Assembly: GCA_965222215.1 (NCBI GenBank)
Contig: OZ244931.1
Span: forward strand, 1,798,001 to 1,862,000
Reading direction: 5' to 3'
DNA length: 64,000 nt
DNA from: JABJAG01 sp965222215
Lineage (GTDB): Bacteria > Pseudomonadota > Alphaproteobacteria > UBA6615
Shown here in pieces: positions 1 to 9,103 of this stretch. The translations under genes were made by a program, and so were the position numbers. Below the pieces are notes generated by a model. The model saw nothing but the letters and a program-made list of their open reading frames with translations, was not told the origin of the DNA and made no database searches. How positions within the stretch are numbered: the first letter of the stretch is position 1; each line of letters opens with the position of its first letter.

Positions 1-20
1 CAATCCATACCCCACCGGCG

Positions 21-347
21 ATGCCCAGGGAGATGACATTCGCCGTCGAGCGCCTGGGCCGGAGGCTGCAACCGCGGCGCAGTTGGAACACGTGCAAGCT
101 CGCCGCCTCTATCGCACTGGCCATGGCCGCCACGTTCATCTGGTTTACGCCGCCGCAGGGGGACACACCGAGCGATCCTGCGTCGTCCCCGAGCACGGTT
201 TCGATCGCCGCACCGACCGAGGTGCCCGCCGCTGTGTTGGAAACCTCGTCGGGCAACCCGCCCCAGCCCGTCACGGAACAGCCTGAAATCGAACATCCGG
301 GCGATGACGGAAGCGCTTCCACGGAAGACGCTCCGATAGATTCCTGA
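21..347 (+). CDS. Single-pass membrane protein, possibly the C-terminal part of a longer gene
   Basis: The translation has an Arg-rich start (GRRLQPRRSW), one hydrophobic helix (about residues 28-42) and then a Pro/Ser/Thr/Glu-rich tail ending in an acidic stretch, the look of a tail-exposed inner-membrane protein. The reading frame stays open from the ATG at 21 back to the window edge, so the real start may lie upstream. A basic N-terminus followed by one membrane helix would suit the end of an anti-sigma-factor-like protein, but nothing here proves that. I do not recognise the family. A strong terminator lies 50 bases downstream. Confidence 0.45.
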   Translation: MPREMTFAVERLGRRLQPRRSWNTCKLAASIALAMAATFIWFTPPQGDTPSDPASSPSTVSIAAPTEVPAAVLETSSGNPPQPVTEQPEIEHPGDDGSASTEDAPIDS

Positions 348-395
348 GCCGAAAGGCCGACGTCCTCCGCCTGTCCGGATTGTGTCCCTGACCTC

Positions 396-429
396 GCCGG
401 TGCGCACTTGCGCATCGGCCTTCTTTTTC
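396..429 (+). terminator. Rho-independent terminator
   Basis: A 10-bp stem (GCCGGTGCGC / GCGCATCGGC, one G-T pair) closes a 4-base loop, ACTT, and is followed by CTTCTTTTT. It ends transcription of the gene before it and isolates gyrA from upstream read-through. Confidence 0.75.
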
Positions 430-580
430 CCGGAATTCCGCGGTTTTCAGAGCAACTTCGGTGGGGGTGATTCCTTGCCCGACTCCGCGCATTCGGGTAG
501 GTTATTTCGATGAAATTCCAGCTTTCCGCCGCGTTGATGTTTCCTGTGGGAAACACGCGCCAACTTGTTGAAAAATATAC

Positions 581-3406
581 ATGAGCGATCAATCGGCAGA
601 GCTGCCGCCGGGCGGTTTCGATATCGAACCGGTGACCATCGAGGAGGAGATGCGCTCCTCCTATCTCGACTACGCCATGAGCGTGATCGTCAGCCGCGCG
701 CTTCCCGACGTTCGCGACGGACTGAAACCGGTGCATCGGCGCATTCTGTACTCGATGAAAGAGTCCGGTTTCGAGTGGAACCGGCCCTATCGTAAATCGG
801 CCCGCATTGTCGGCGACGTCATGGGTAAGTATCACCCGCACGGCGACTCCGCGATCTACGACGCGATGGTTCGCATGGCGCAGGATTTCTCCATGCGCCT
901 GGAGCTGGTGGACGGGCAGGGCAACTTCGGTTCCATGGACGGCGATCCGGCCGCGGCGATGCGTTACACCGAGGCGCGCCTGTCCAAGGCAGCGCATGCG
1001 CTGATCGAGGACATCGACCGCGATACGGTTGATTTTCAGCCGAACTACGACGAAAGCGTCAACGAACCCGTCGTTTTGCCGGCCCAGTTCCCCAACCTGC
1101 TGGTCAACGGCGCCGGCGGCATCGCCGTGGGCATGGCGACGAACATTCCGCCGCACAACCTGGGCGAGGTGATCGACGCCTGCTGTGCCTACATCGACAA
1201 TCCCGAACTCTCGATCGACGAGATTTTAGAGATCATGCCGGGGCCGGACTTCCCGACCGGTGCAACGATCCTGGGCACGAGCGGCATACGGGCGGCCTTT
1301 CACACCGGCCGAGGCTCCGTGGTGATCCGCGCAAAGACCGAATTCGAGGAAGTGCGCGCCGGCCGCAATGCAATTATCGTCAGCGAAATACCGTATCAGG
1401 TGAACAAATCGCGGATGATCGAGCGGATCGCCGAGGTCGCCCAGGAAAAGCTGGTCGAGGGCATCTCGGACCTGCGCGACGAGAGCGATCGGCACGGCGT
1501 ACGCGTCGTCATCGAGCTGAAGCGCGACGCCGAGCCGGAAATCGTCCTCAACCGCCTGTACCGCTACACCCCGCTGCAGACCTCGTTCGGCGTGAACACG
1601 CTGGCGCTCAACGGCGGTAAGCCGGAACTGTTGAACGTCAAGGAAATCATCGCCGCCTTCGTGGCGTTCCGCGAGGAAGTCATTACCCGGCGGACAATCT
1701 ACGAACTGGGCAAGGCGCGCGACCGGGCGCACACCCTGGTCGGTCTTGCCATCGCTGTCGCCAACCTCGACCCGGTGATCGAGCTGATCCGGGCCGCGAA
1801 AGACGCGGCGCAGGCGCGCGAGGAATTGTGCGCCAAACGCTGGCCCGCAAACGATGTGGCGCCGCTGATCGCGCTCATCGACGAGCCGGGACGCGACGTC
1901 GACGAGGACGGCACCTACCAGCTCTCCGAAGAGCAGGCGAAGGCGATCCTCGAACTGCGCCTGCACCGCCTGACGGGCCTGGAGCGCGACAAGATAGCGA
2001 AGGACCTCGGGGAAATCGTGGATCGCATCCGCGAGTATCTCGAGATTCTCGACAGCCGCGAGAAGCTGTATGGCGTGCTGCGCGACGAACTGATCGAGAT
2101 GCGGGACGAGTTCGCGACACCGCGCCGGACGGAAATCGTCGAAGGCGAGTTCGAGCAGGATATCGAGGACCTGATCCAGCGCGAAGACATGGTCGTGACG
2201 GTGACTCACAACGGCTATATCCAGCGCGTGCCGCTATCCACCTACCGCGCGCAACGGCGCGGCGGTAAGGGCCGGGCGGGCATGAAGGCCCGCGACGAGG
2301 ATTTCGTGAGCTCGGTCTTCGTGCTGAACACGCACACGCCGGTGTTGTTCTTCTCCTCGCGCGGGATGGTCTACAAGGAAAAGGTCTACCGTCTGCCCGT
2401 CGGTACGCCCCAGGGGCGCGGCAAGGCGCTGGTGAACGTGCTGCCGCTGGAGGAAGGCGAGGTCATCACCACGATGATGCCGCTGCCCGAGAACGAGGAC
2501 GACGCGGAAAACCTGTTCGTGATGTTCGCGACCGCGTCGGGCAACGTGCGGCGCAACAGCCTGGCCGACTTCGTACAGGTGAAGGCCAACGGCAAGATCG
2601 CCATGAAGCTGGACGAGGGCGACACCCTGATCGGGGTGCAGACGTGCGACGACACGGACCATGTTCTGCTCGCGACGGCGAAAGCAAAATCCATCAGGTT
2701 CGAAGCGACCGATGTGCGCGTCTTCTCCGGACGCAATTCGACCGGCGTACGCGGCATCCGGCTGGGCGACGACGACAGGGTGATTTCGATGTCCATCCTG
2801 GGCCATGCCGAGTTCTCCATCGCCGAGCGCGAGGCGTACCTCAAGCGCAGCCGCGCCGAGCGGGCGGATCCGGATGAGGCGAACGGCAATGGCGATATCG
2901 AGGGAGACTCCGTCGAGGAGACGGTCGAACTGACGGACGAGCGTTACGCGGAACTCGCGGAACAGGAACAGTTCATCCTGACCGTGACGGCCAACGGTTT
3001 CGGGAAACGGACCTCGGCCTACGAGTACCGGATCACCAAGCGCGGCGGGCAGGGCGTTGTGAACATTGTGCTCGCGGACGCCGAGAACAACAGCGTGGTC
3101 GCGTCATTCCCGGTGGAGGACGATACCCAACTCGTAATGATGACAGACGGCGGGCAGTTGATCCGTACGGGCGTGGACGAAGTGCGGATTGCCGGGCGTT
3201 CGACACGCGGCGTGACCTTGTTCAGGGTGGGTGAGGACGAACGGGTTGTGACCGTGACCTATTTGCGCGACGATGACGAGGAAGACGCGCCGGACGGTGA
3301 CACCGAACCGGGCGCGGATGATGCCGAAAACGGCACGGACGGCGAGGGCGGGGCGCCGCAGGACGGACAAGAGACGTCTGCGGAGACGGAAAATGGCGAA
3401 GAATGA
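581..3406 (+). CDS. gyrA: DNA gyrase subunit A
   Basis: This is the breakage-reunion subunit of the type II topoisomerase that introduces negative supercoils using ATP with GyrB. The N-terminal winged-helix/tower part carries the catalytic tyrosine (Tyr129 in AMRYTEARL) and the quinolone-determining loop HPHGDSAIYD, with Ser90 and Asp94 in the positions of E. coli Ser83/Asp87, i.e. the susceptible form. The C-terminal beta-pinwheel contains the GyrA-box QRRGGKG (about residue 560). At 941 residues it is full length; an acidic tail rich in Asp/Glu/Gly ends it. ATG 581 follows an in-frame stop at 569, so it is the first possible ATG, but no Shine-Dalgarno precedes it. The end overlaps coaD by 14 bases. 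Confidence 0.98.
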   Translation: MSDQSAELPPGGFDIEPVTIEEEMRSSYLDYAMSVIVSRALPDVRDGLKPVHRRILYSMKESGFEWNRPYRKSARIVGDVMGKYHPHGDSAIYDAMVRMAQDFSMRLELVDGQGNFGSMDGDPAAAMRYTEARLSKAAHALIEDIDRDTVDFQPNYDESVNEPVVLPAQFPNLLVNGAGGIAVGMATNIPPHNLGEVIDACCAYIDNPELSIDEILEIMPGPDFPTGATILGTSGIRAAFHTGRGSVVIRAKTEFEEVRAGRNAIIVSEIPYQVNKSRMIERIAEVAQEKLVEGISDLRDESDRHGVRVVIELKRDAEPEIVLNRLYRYTPLQTSFGVNTLALNGGKPELLNVKEIIAAFVAFREEVITRRTIYELGKARDRAHTLVGLAIAVANLDPVIELIRAAKDAAQAREELCAKRWPANDVAPLIALIDEPGRDVDEDGTYQLSEEQAKAILELRLHRLTGLERDKIAKDLGEIVDRIREYLEILDSREKLYGVLRDELIEMRDEFATPRRTEIVEGEFEQDIEDLIQREDMVVTVTHNGYIQRVPLSTYRAQRRGGKGRAGMKARDEDFVSSVFVLNTHTPVLFFSSRGMVYKEKVYRLPVGTPQGRGKALVNVLPLEEGEVITTMMPLPENEDDAENLFVMFATASGNVRRNSLADFVQVKANGKIAMKLDEGDTLIGVQTCDDTDHVLLATAKAKSIRFEATDVRVFSGRNSTGVRGIRLGDDDRVISMSILGHAEFSIAEREAYLKRSRAERADPDEANGNGDIEGDSVEETVELTDERYAELAEQEQFILTVTANGFGKRTSAYEYRITKRGGQGVVNIVLADAENNSVVASFPVEDDTQLVMMTDGGQLIRTGVDEVRIAGRSTRGVTLFRVGEDERVVTVTYLRDDDEEDAPDGDTEPGADDAENGTDGEGGAPQDGQETSAETENGEE

Positions 3407-3923
3407 ACGCGTCGGGGTCTACCCCGGTACTTTTGATCCCATCACCAATGGGCATATGGACGTTATCCGCCGGGGTGCGCGGGTGCTCGACCGGCTGGTG
3501 ATCGGCGTTGCCGTGAATGCGGGCAAGGGGCCCCTGTTCTCGCTCGACGAGCGCGTCGAGATGGTGCGGGACGAGGTGGCGATCATCGACGACGACCGTA
3601 TCGGCACGATTGAGGTAAAGCCGTTCAATTCCCTGCTGATGCATTTCGCCGAAGCCGAGGACGCGCAGTGCATCCTGCGCGGTCTGCGCGCGGTGTCGGA
3701 CTTCGACTATGAATTCCAGATGGCGGGCATGAACGCCCGCCTCAATCCCGACATAGAAATACTGTTCCTGATGGCCTCCGAGCGAAACCAGTTCATCGCC
3801 TCACGGCTCGTCAAGGAAATCGCGGCGCTGGGGGGCGACATATCGAGCTTCGTTTCGCCCGCCATCGCCCGCCGCGTGAATGACCGGTACGGGCGGCTCG
3901 ACCTTCAGGCCGTCAACGAATAG
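3393..3923 (+). CDS. coaD: Phosphopantetheine adenylyltransferase
   Basis: It transfers AMP from ATP to 4'-phosphopantetheine, giving dephospho-CoA, the penultimate step of coenzyme A synthesis. The nucleotidyltransferase signature YPGTFDPITNGHMD lies at residues 9-22 (the T/HxGH motif), and the C-terminal ISSFVSP region is typical. Length is 176 residues, close to the family norm. I chose ATG 3393 rather than an upstream in-frame ATG at 3273 because it begins exactly at the conserved N-terminus and is preceded by GGAGACGGA. It overlaps the gyrA stop, suggesting translational coupling; a cyclophilin gene follows after 7 bases. Confidence 0.96.
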   Translation: MAKNERVGVYPGTFDPITNGHMDVIRRGARVLDRLVIGVAVNAGKGPLFSLDERVEMVRDEVAIIDDDRIGTIEVKPFNSLLMHFAEAEDAQCILRGLRAVSDFDYEFQMAGMNARLNPDIEILFLMASERNQFIASRLVKEIAALGGDISSFVSPAIARRVNDRYGRLDLQAVNE

Positions 3924-3930
3924 GTTCCTC

Positions 3931-4509
3931 ATGAAACGTCGAATTGTCTTGTGCGCGCTCGCATTTGCGGCGGGCGCTCTCGCCATATCTGGCCTCGCCG
4001 GGCCCGGTTCTTCGCCGGCGCAGGCGCAGTCCGCCAAACAGGAGCGCGACTTGGAAAACACCCTCTATCTCGACCTCAAGGACGGGCGCGTCACGATCGA
4101 GCTCAAGCCCGATCTCGCCCCCAATCATGTTGCCCGCATCAAGGAACTGGCCCGCGAGGGCTTCTACGACGGCGTCGTGTTCCACCGGGTGATCGACGGT
4201 TTCATGGCCCAGACGGGCGACCCGACCGGCACCGGCCGGGGCGGGTCCGAGAAGCCGGACCTGGCGGCCGAGTTCTCAGATGCGAACCATGGCCGCGGCG
4301 CGGTCTCCATGGCGCGCGCGCAGAACCCGGACAGCGCCAACAGCCAGTTCTTCATTGTCTTCGACGATGCCAGCTTCCTTGACGGCCAGTACACGGTCTG
4401 GGGCCAGGTGGTCGACGGGATGGAGCATGTCGACGCGATCACGCGAGGCGAGCCGCCTGCCGATCCGGACAAGATCATCAAGATGCAGGTCGCAGCCGAC
4501 GCCGACTAG
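3931..4509 (+). CDS. Periplasmic peptidyl-prolyl cis-trans isomerase, cyclophilin type
   Basis: A signal peptide (MKRRIVLCALAFAAGALAIS, probable cleavage after AQA near residue 33) precedes a complete cyclophilin domain with FHRVIDGFMAQTGDPTGTG, SMARAQNPDSANSQFFI and the active-site FLDGQYTVWG region. It should catalyse proline isomerisation during folding of exported proteins, as PpiA does. ATG 3931 starts 7 bases after coaD, so it probably shares the gyrA-coaD transcript. The stop overlaps that of the convergent histidine kinase through the tetranucleotide CTAG. Confidence 0.93.
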   Translation: MKRRIVLCALAFAAGALAISGLAGPGSSPAQAQSAKQERDLENTLYLDLKDGRVTIELKPDLAPNHVARIKELAREGFYDGVVFHRVIDGFMAQTGDPTGTGRGGSEKPDLAAEFSDANHGRGAVSMARAQNPDSANSQFFIVFDDASFLDGQYTVWGQVVDGMEHVDAITRGEPPADPDKIIKMQVAADAD

Positions 4510-6128
4510 GAATGCGCGACGGCACTTGGCCGTTCGTCGACTTCGACCTGACCTGACGCGTTGGGAGGATTGTGGATAGCGGTTGTCAGCACTCGCTCGC
4601 GGGGCAAGGTAACTGTCACTTTCGTACCGCTGTCCACCTCGCTGTCTATCCTGATCTCGCCTTGGTGCAACTCTATCAAGCCTTTTGATAGCGCGAGCCC
4701 CAGCCCGGTACCCTGAAATCTTCGGGCATAAACGTTTTCGACCTGCACAAAACGCTCGAACAGGCCAGCGATCATGTCTGGCGGGATGCCTATACCGAAA
4801 TCACGTATCGAGACATCTAATCCATCATCAATGCGGGCAATGACCTCGATACGCCCCCCGTCGTGGGAGTACTTCACGGCGTTGCTAATCAGGTTGACTA
4901 GCACCTGCTGGTATTTGGTGCGGTCCACCAGAATCGCAACATCGGCCGTTTCCTCCAGATTGACTTCGAAAGTCAAACCACGAATTTCAGCTTCGATCTT
5001 CGACATCCCGACGGCTTGGCCTATGACTTCTGATAGTCCTATCGGTTCGGCTACCAGTTCGGCATGACCGGACTCAATCTTCGACATATCCAAAATATCG
5101 CCGATTACGCTGATTAGGTGCCGTGCTGCGGAGTGAATATCATGAGTGTACTCGTGATACTTCGAATTCTGGATCGGCCCCAGTAATTCGTCTTTCATCA
5201 TTTCCGAGAAGCCGATGATGCCGTTGAGAGGTGTTCTCAACTCGTGGCTCATGTTGGCAAGGAAGTCGGACTTTGCGCGGTTTGCGGTTTCCGCCTGAAG
5301 GACAGCCACGCTGAGTTGAGAATTCGTTTCTTCAAGATCAGTGACCGCGTCTTGTAGTTGAGACGTGCGTTCATCGACAAGATTTTCGAGGTGCGACTGG
5401 TAATTTTCGAGTTCTGTATGCTGATTCTCGATTTTCGACAGCATGTCGTTAAAGCCGAGGGCGAGTTGTCCCAACTCATCGTCGGAAAGCTGTCTGGCGC
5501 GAACTCTGTAATTGTCCTGGTCTCTGACGCGCTGCATGACCTTGGTCAGGTGCATCACTGGGCGCAGCATGGTTCTCTGGACAACAGTCGACAGCAAAAA
5601 CGAGATCAAGGTCGCAAAGACTAATATGGTCGCCGCGACACCCAGCGCGACATTTCGAGAATCTACGAGTTGTTTCTTGCTGGCCAGCAATTGGAATTGA
5701 CCGAGGTTTTCACCGTCAAGCGATATCGGTACGGAAACCACCAACTGATCGGCCAAGTCACGTACAGTTTCTGGCGAACTGACGGACTCGGGTAACGGAA
5801 CATCTGAGAGCGCGGGTGAGCCTACGGAAGCGAACACCTCTCCGTCTGCGTCCAGGATGCGGGCAGCCAGGATATCGCTGGAAGCCCGAACCGACGAGAG
5901 CATTTCCTGCGCGGCTTCTTCATCCTTGAAAACCACTGCGGCGGTTGTATTCGATGCGATGACCTGCGCGATGGTTCTTTTTTCTGTGATCAGCGTACGC
6001 TCGCTGACGGAATAGAAATAGCCAACAAAGAAAACAGTCGAAAGTGCAACGGCCACGCCTCCAATCAACGTGGAGACGAAAACAAACTTTCCCTTAATCG
6101 TAAGATTCTGAAATCGCCCTAGTATCAT
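4506..6128 (-). CDS. Membrane histidine kinase with CHASE8-like periplasmic sensor
   Basis: 540 residues: TM1 (about 14-38), a periplasmic domain (about 43-150) with CHASE8-like features (AQVIASNTTAAVVFKDEEAA, then ILDADGEVFAS), TM2 (about 160-182), HAMP (183-235), coiled coil, HisKA with phospho-accepting His295 in SHELRTPLNGIIGF, and a HATPase with N box (LVNLISNAVKYS), G1 (DFGIGIPPD), F box and G2 (GTGLGLALSKG). All catalytic motifs are intact. It is the last gene of an operon with a YfiR-family protein (8-base gap) and a TonB-dependent receptor. In known YfiNR systems the CHASE8 partner of YfiR is a diguanylate cyclase; here the output is a kinase. No response regulator is encoded nearby. 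Confidence 0.9.
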   Translation of the reverse strand: MILGRFQNLTIKGKFVFVSTLIGGVAVALSTVFFVGYFYSVSERTLITEKRTIAQVIASNTTAAVVFKDEEAAQEMLSSVRASSDILAARILDADGEVFASVGSPALSDVPLPESVSSPETVRDLADQLVVSVPISLDGENLGQFQLLASKKQLVDSRNVALGVAATILVFATLISFLLSTVVQRTMLRPVMHLTKVMQRVRDQDNYRVRARQLSDDELGQLALGFNDMLSKIENQHTELENYQSHLENLVDERTSQLQDAVTDLEETNSQLSVAVLQAETANRAKSDFLANMSHELRTPLNGIIGFSEMMKDELLGPIQNSKYHEYTHDIHSAARHLISVIGDILDMSKIESGHAELVAEPIGLSEVIGQAVGMSKIEAEIRGLTFEVNLEETADVAILVDRTKYQQVLVNLISNAVKYSHDGGRIEVIARIDDGLDVSIRDFGIGIPPDMIAGLFERFVQVENVYARRFQGTGLGLALSKGLIELHQGEIRIDSEVDSGTKVTVTLPRERVLTTAIHNPPNASGQVEVDERPSAVAHS

Positions 6129-6136
6129 GGCTATTC

Positions 6137-6688
6137 CTAGATGATCTTCGCCAAGCTGAGAAGTTTGGAACTGAATTCGATCGAACTCCGCTCAGCCGCT
6201 CGCACATTTACCTCGAACCTGATTTTACCTTCACGAGTCACCAGTCCGATCAGCCCTCCGGCTGGTGCGAACTGATCTAGATCTGACACGGTCAATACTG
6301 AATGGCGAACTCCCTGAGCAATAATCTCCTTTATCTCATTCTCGGGCAGCCCCGAGGAGATATAGGCCAGATGACAGCGCTCCAGACCGCTTTGTTCCGA
6401 AATTTCAATCAATTCTATCCTACGTCCATCTACTGATTTATCGCGAAACTGCGAGAGAGCTTCGTCTGTCAGGGCACCATCTTGAATGCACATGACAAAC
6501 GAATCCTTGCCGCCTTTGAATTTTTCCTCCGGCCACATTGCGAACTTCGCAAAGTTGAACAGAAACGCTGCTTTCACGACGGACTCCGAGACCTGGGCTT
6601 GTGCGGGAATCACAAGGATGGATGCCTGAAGCAGCACCACCAGCCCCCAGGCGATCATGAAATGTCGGAAAGATCGGGCGACAAACAT
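6137..6688 (-). CDS. YfiR-family (DUF4154) periplasmic protein
   Basis: 183 residues with an N-terminal signal peptide (cleavage near AQAQ, residue 32) followed by the YfiR/HmsC hallmark VVKAAFLFNFAKFAMWPEE, C67 and C105 placed like the structural disulfide of Pseudomonas YfiR, and the C-terminal GKIRFEVNVRAAERSSIEFSS. Family members are periplasmic regulators that bind the sensor domain of an inner-membrane partner (YfiR represses YfiN). The next gene encodes a CHASE8-type kinase, the likely partner. The gene lies 28 bases after the TonB receptor and 8 before the kinase. Confidence 0.87.
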   Translation of the reverse strand: MFVARSFRHFMIAWGLVVLLQASILVIPAQAQVSESVVKAAFLFNFAKFAMWPEEKFKGGKDSFVMCIQDGALTDEALSQFRDKSVDGRRIELIEISEQSGLERCHLAYISSGLPENEIKEIIAQGVRHSVLTVSDLDQFAPAGGLIGLVTREGKIRFEVNVRAAERSSIEFSSKLLSLAKII

Positions 6689-6716
6689 AACCGAGTCCTA
6701 CTAAGCCGACCTTTGC

Positions 6717-8771
6717 CTAGAATCGCGCTTTCAACTCAATGAACACGGATCTTGGAACGCGTGTGGGTTCAGTCCCGAGTAGTCCTCCAGTTGAGAATTC
6801 AAGATGATCGTTGAACGCAAGATTGCGCCCGGTCACGGCAATCTCCAGTCCGTCGGCAAGATTGTGGCTCAGTCGCGCATCCGCCACGAGATAACCATCG
6901 ACCCCCGTCGCAAAGCGCCTGCTGACATAGCGAAAATCGATATCGAGACGCGTATCGGCATCAATAACGTGCCCGGACCTTATGACTGCCTGGTGACGCG
7001 GTGAGGCATCTTCCTCCTGAAGACTGAGGTTGGTGTTGACCGTATCGGCAAGCTCCAAGTTTACCCGAAGGAAGGAATAGCTCGCTTGCAACTGCCAATC
7101 CTCTGAAATGTCAGCTGTCGCAGATATTTCAGTACCGTAGCTGTATCCACGCATATCGTTCCTAAGTTCGATATCCGTCTGGAGGTGATTGCCGCCAACA
7201 GCAGAAAATCGAGTGTTGCCGATTTCTGCACTCACGAGGTTTCTGTACTCGTTGAAAAATGCCGCGACATCGACTGTCACGTCATCGTCGACCCGACTTC
7301 GAACCCCCGCTTCGTAGGCAGTAAGTTTTTCATCCACGAGGCGGTCGTTACCCACGATCCGGATTAGCGTCGGGAATGGTGTCGGATTTCCGTCTGAGAA
7401 GGGCGCGACAACACTTGAATCGACCTGGGCGTAACGCTCGCCAAGCGACGGTGTGCGGACTGCACGCGAGACGGCACCCCACACAGTGTTTCTATCATTG
7501 ACATGATACGTACCCCGCACCGATGGCTGCAGGTTCAATCCGGTATCGGTGTTGTGCTCAAGTTTTGTACCGAAAGTCAGGTACGCGATTTCAGGGATGA
7601 CTTCATAGGTGTCCTGAATGAATGCATTCAGGATCTGCTCGTCATCGCTCCCGGTCGTGAACAGAAATTGATCGGTAGAATCCGTATCAAAAAGGTAGGT
7701 GCGTGCACCAATCCCCCAGACAAGCTCGTGCGAATCGAAAATCGCGACGTTGTGCTGGGCCTCGAAATCGAACGTATGTACTGTCGTGTCGAGACGGACG
7801 TCCTTTGCGGCGGCATAGTCGTAGTATGCCTGCATCGAGAAGGATTCTTCGTTCGAGACATCGTGCGTCCATCGGGCGTTCAGGCTTGCGCCTTCCGATT
7901 CGCTGTCCTCTTCACGCAGCCTGAAGAACGGATCGGCCAGACTCGGCTCACGAAAAGCCCCCGAAACCTCGCCGCGATAGAACTCGCCATGAATTTTCAC
8001 GTCATCGCTCGTGGACGGGGTCAGGTCCGACCTCAATGCCACGTGCTGGTAAGTCCAGTCGTCGCCGCCGTCGGAACTGATATCACTGTGGCGTTCCGGT
8101 CGGTCGAAACTGTTCACGGTCAATCGGTAGGTATTTCCGTTGCCGAATGATCCACCGTGTCGAACCGTCGCGCCGTAACGCTCATCGGTGCCCGTGCCCG
8201 CTCTTGCGAATTCTCCCTGAGTATCGGCAGAATTTTTCGTAATGATGTTGATAACGCCATTTACAGCGTTGGAACCCCACAGTGCACCGCCCGGACCGCG
8301 CACAACTTCAATGCGTTCGATATTGTCCAGGATGGGGTATTGGCGGTCCCAAAAAACGCCGGAGAACAGCGGCGTGTAGATTGTGCGGCCGTCGATAAGA
8401 ACGAGCAACTTGTTCGAGAACTGGCCTCCGAAACCGCGCGCTGAAACAGCCCAGGAACTTGATGAAAGGTTCGAGACGGACACGCCCGGAACGAGGCGAA
8501 GAGCGTCCGGAATTGTCCGGGCGCCGGATCGCAATATTTCATCCCCGGTCAGTACGAAAATCGCTGCGGCCGCTTCGCTCAAAGACTGTGGTCGCTTCGA
8601 AACCGAAGTAACTTCGATTTCCATCAGGTTTTCGAGCGATAGGTTCGTGAGATCGGACGAAGCAATATCGACCGAAGCAGCCACCTCATGACTTCTCAGA
8701 ACAAACGAAACAGCCACGAGTGCGGCCAATGCAGGCATGACCCTGCGCATTGAAAGTGCGTTTCTCAACAT
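6717..8771 (-). CDS. TonB-dependent outer-membrane receptor
   Basis: After a signal peptide (MLRNALSMRRVMPALAALVA, cleavage near EVAAS) comes a LMEIEVTSVSK TonB-box-like segment, a plug domain (ARTIPDALRLVPGVSV, RGFGGQFSNKLLVLIDGR, IERIEVVRGPGGALWGSNAV) and a 22-strand-type barrel ending in an aromatic residue (VFIELKARF), as outer-membrane proteins do. Substrate unknown; no iron-siderophore genes are near. I chose ATG 8771 because it gives a clean signal peptide with GGGG about 10 bases upstream; ATG 8798 and ATG 8840 are in-frame alternatives, the former inside an inverted repeat. First gene of the receptor/YfiR/kinase operon. Confidence 0.9.
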   Translation of the reverse strand: MLRNALSMRRVMPALAALVAVSFVLRSHEVAASVDIASSDLTNLSLENLMEIEVTSVSKRPQSLSEAAAAIFVLTGDEILRSGARTIPDALRLVPGVSVSNLSSSSWAVSARGFGGQFSNKLLVLIDGRTIYTPLFSGVFWDRQYPILDNIERIEVVRGPGGALWGSNAVNGVINIITKNSADTQGEFARAGTGTDERYGATVRHGGSFGNGNTYRLTVNSFDRPERHSDISSDGGDDWTYQHVALRSDLTPSTSDDVKIHGEFYRGEVSGAFREPSLADPFFRLREEDSESEGASLNARWTHDVSNEESFSMQAYYDYAAAKDVRLDTTVHTFDFEAQHNVAIFDSHELVWGIGARTYLFDTDSTDQFLFTTGSDDEQILNAFIQDTYEVIPEIAYLTFGTKLEHNTDTGLNLQPSVRGTYHVNDRNTVWGAVSRAVRTPSLGERYAQVDSSVVAPFSDGNPTPFPTLIRIVGNDRLVDEKLTAYEAGVRSRVDDDVTVDVAAFFNEYRNLVSAEIGNTRFSAVGGNHLQTDIELRNDMRGYSYGTEISATADISEDWQLQASYSFLRVNLELADTVNTNLSLQEEDASPRHQAVIRSGHVIDADTRLDIDFRYVSRRFATGVDGYLVADARLSHNLADGLEIAVTGRNLAFNDHLEFSTGGLLGTEPTRVPRSVFIELKARF

Positions 8772-8794
8772 TGGTATGCCCCGAACCCCTGAAA

Positions 8795-8819
8795 TCATGG
8801 GGGAAAATTTACCCCATGA
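8795..8819. promoter_or_regulatory. Inverted repeat in leader of the TonB receptor operon
   Basis: Arms TCATGGGG and CCCCATGA (8 bp, perfect) flank the 9-base spacer GAAAATTTA. It sits 24-48 bases upstream of the chosen receptor start and covers the alternative ATG at 8798. It could be an operator or an RNA hairpin controlling translation; which one cannot be told from sequence. Confidence 0.4.
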
Positions 8820-8993
8820 ATTCAACTGAATAGTTGACACGCTAAACTACCATCAGTCGGTTAACAAAACTTTGTCGCGAACTTGGTTTCAGGAAATTGC
8901 CGCAGAGCTTTGGGAGAAAGTTTTCGATCGCAGCGTTGACCGGATGCGCGCGGATTTTCTAATGTCCGCGCGCATTCCGGCAGTGCCGCGAGT

Positions 8994-9069
8994 GGGCGCA
9001 TAGCTCAGTTGGTAGAGCAACTGACTTTTAATCAGTAGGTCCCAGGTTCGAGCCCTGGTGCGCTCACCA
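8994..9069 (+). tRNA. tRNA-Lys (anticodon UUU)
   Basis: A 76-base cloverleaf: acceptor GGGCGCA/TGCGCTC (one G-U), D arm TAGCTCAGTTGGTAGAGCA, anticodon stem ACTGA/TCAGT enclosing CTTTTAA, T loop GGTTCGAGCC, and an encoded CCA end. Confidence 0.96.
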
Positions 9070-9103
9070 TTCTTTCGCCACAGAAAGGCGGAGAATCAGT
9101 CCC

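Noticed and set aside
348..580. Possible chromosome origin or DnaA boxes near gyrA
   Set aside because: I saw no cluster of TTATCCACA-like boxes; the region has a terminator and an AT-rich gyrA leader only.
1226..2209. 327-codon frame antisense to gyrA
   Set aside because: Composition artefact of the gyrA coding strand; no domain, no ribosome-binding site.
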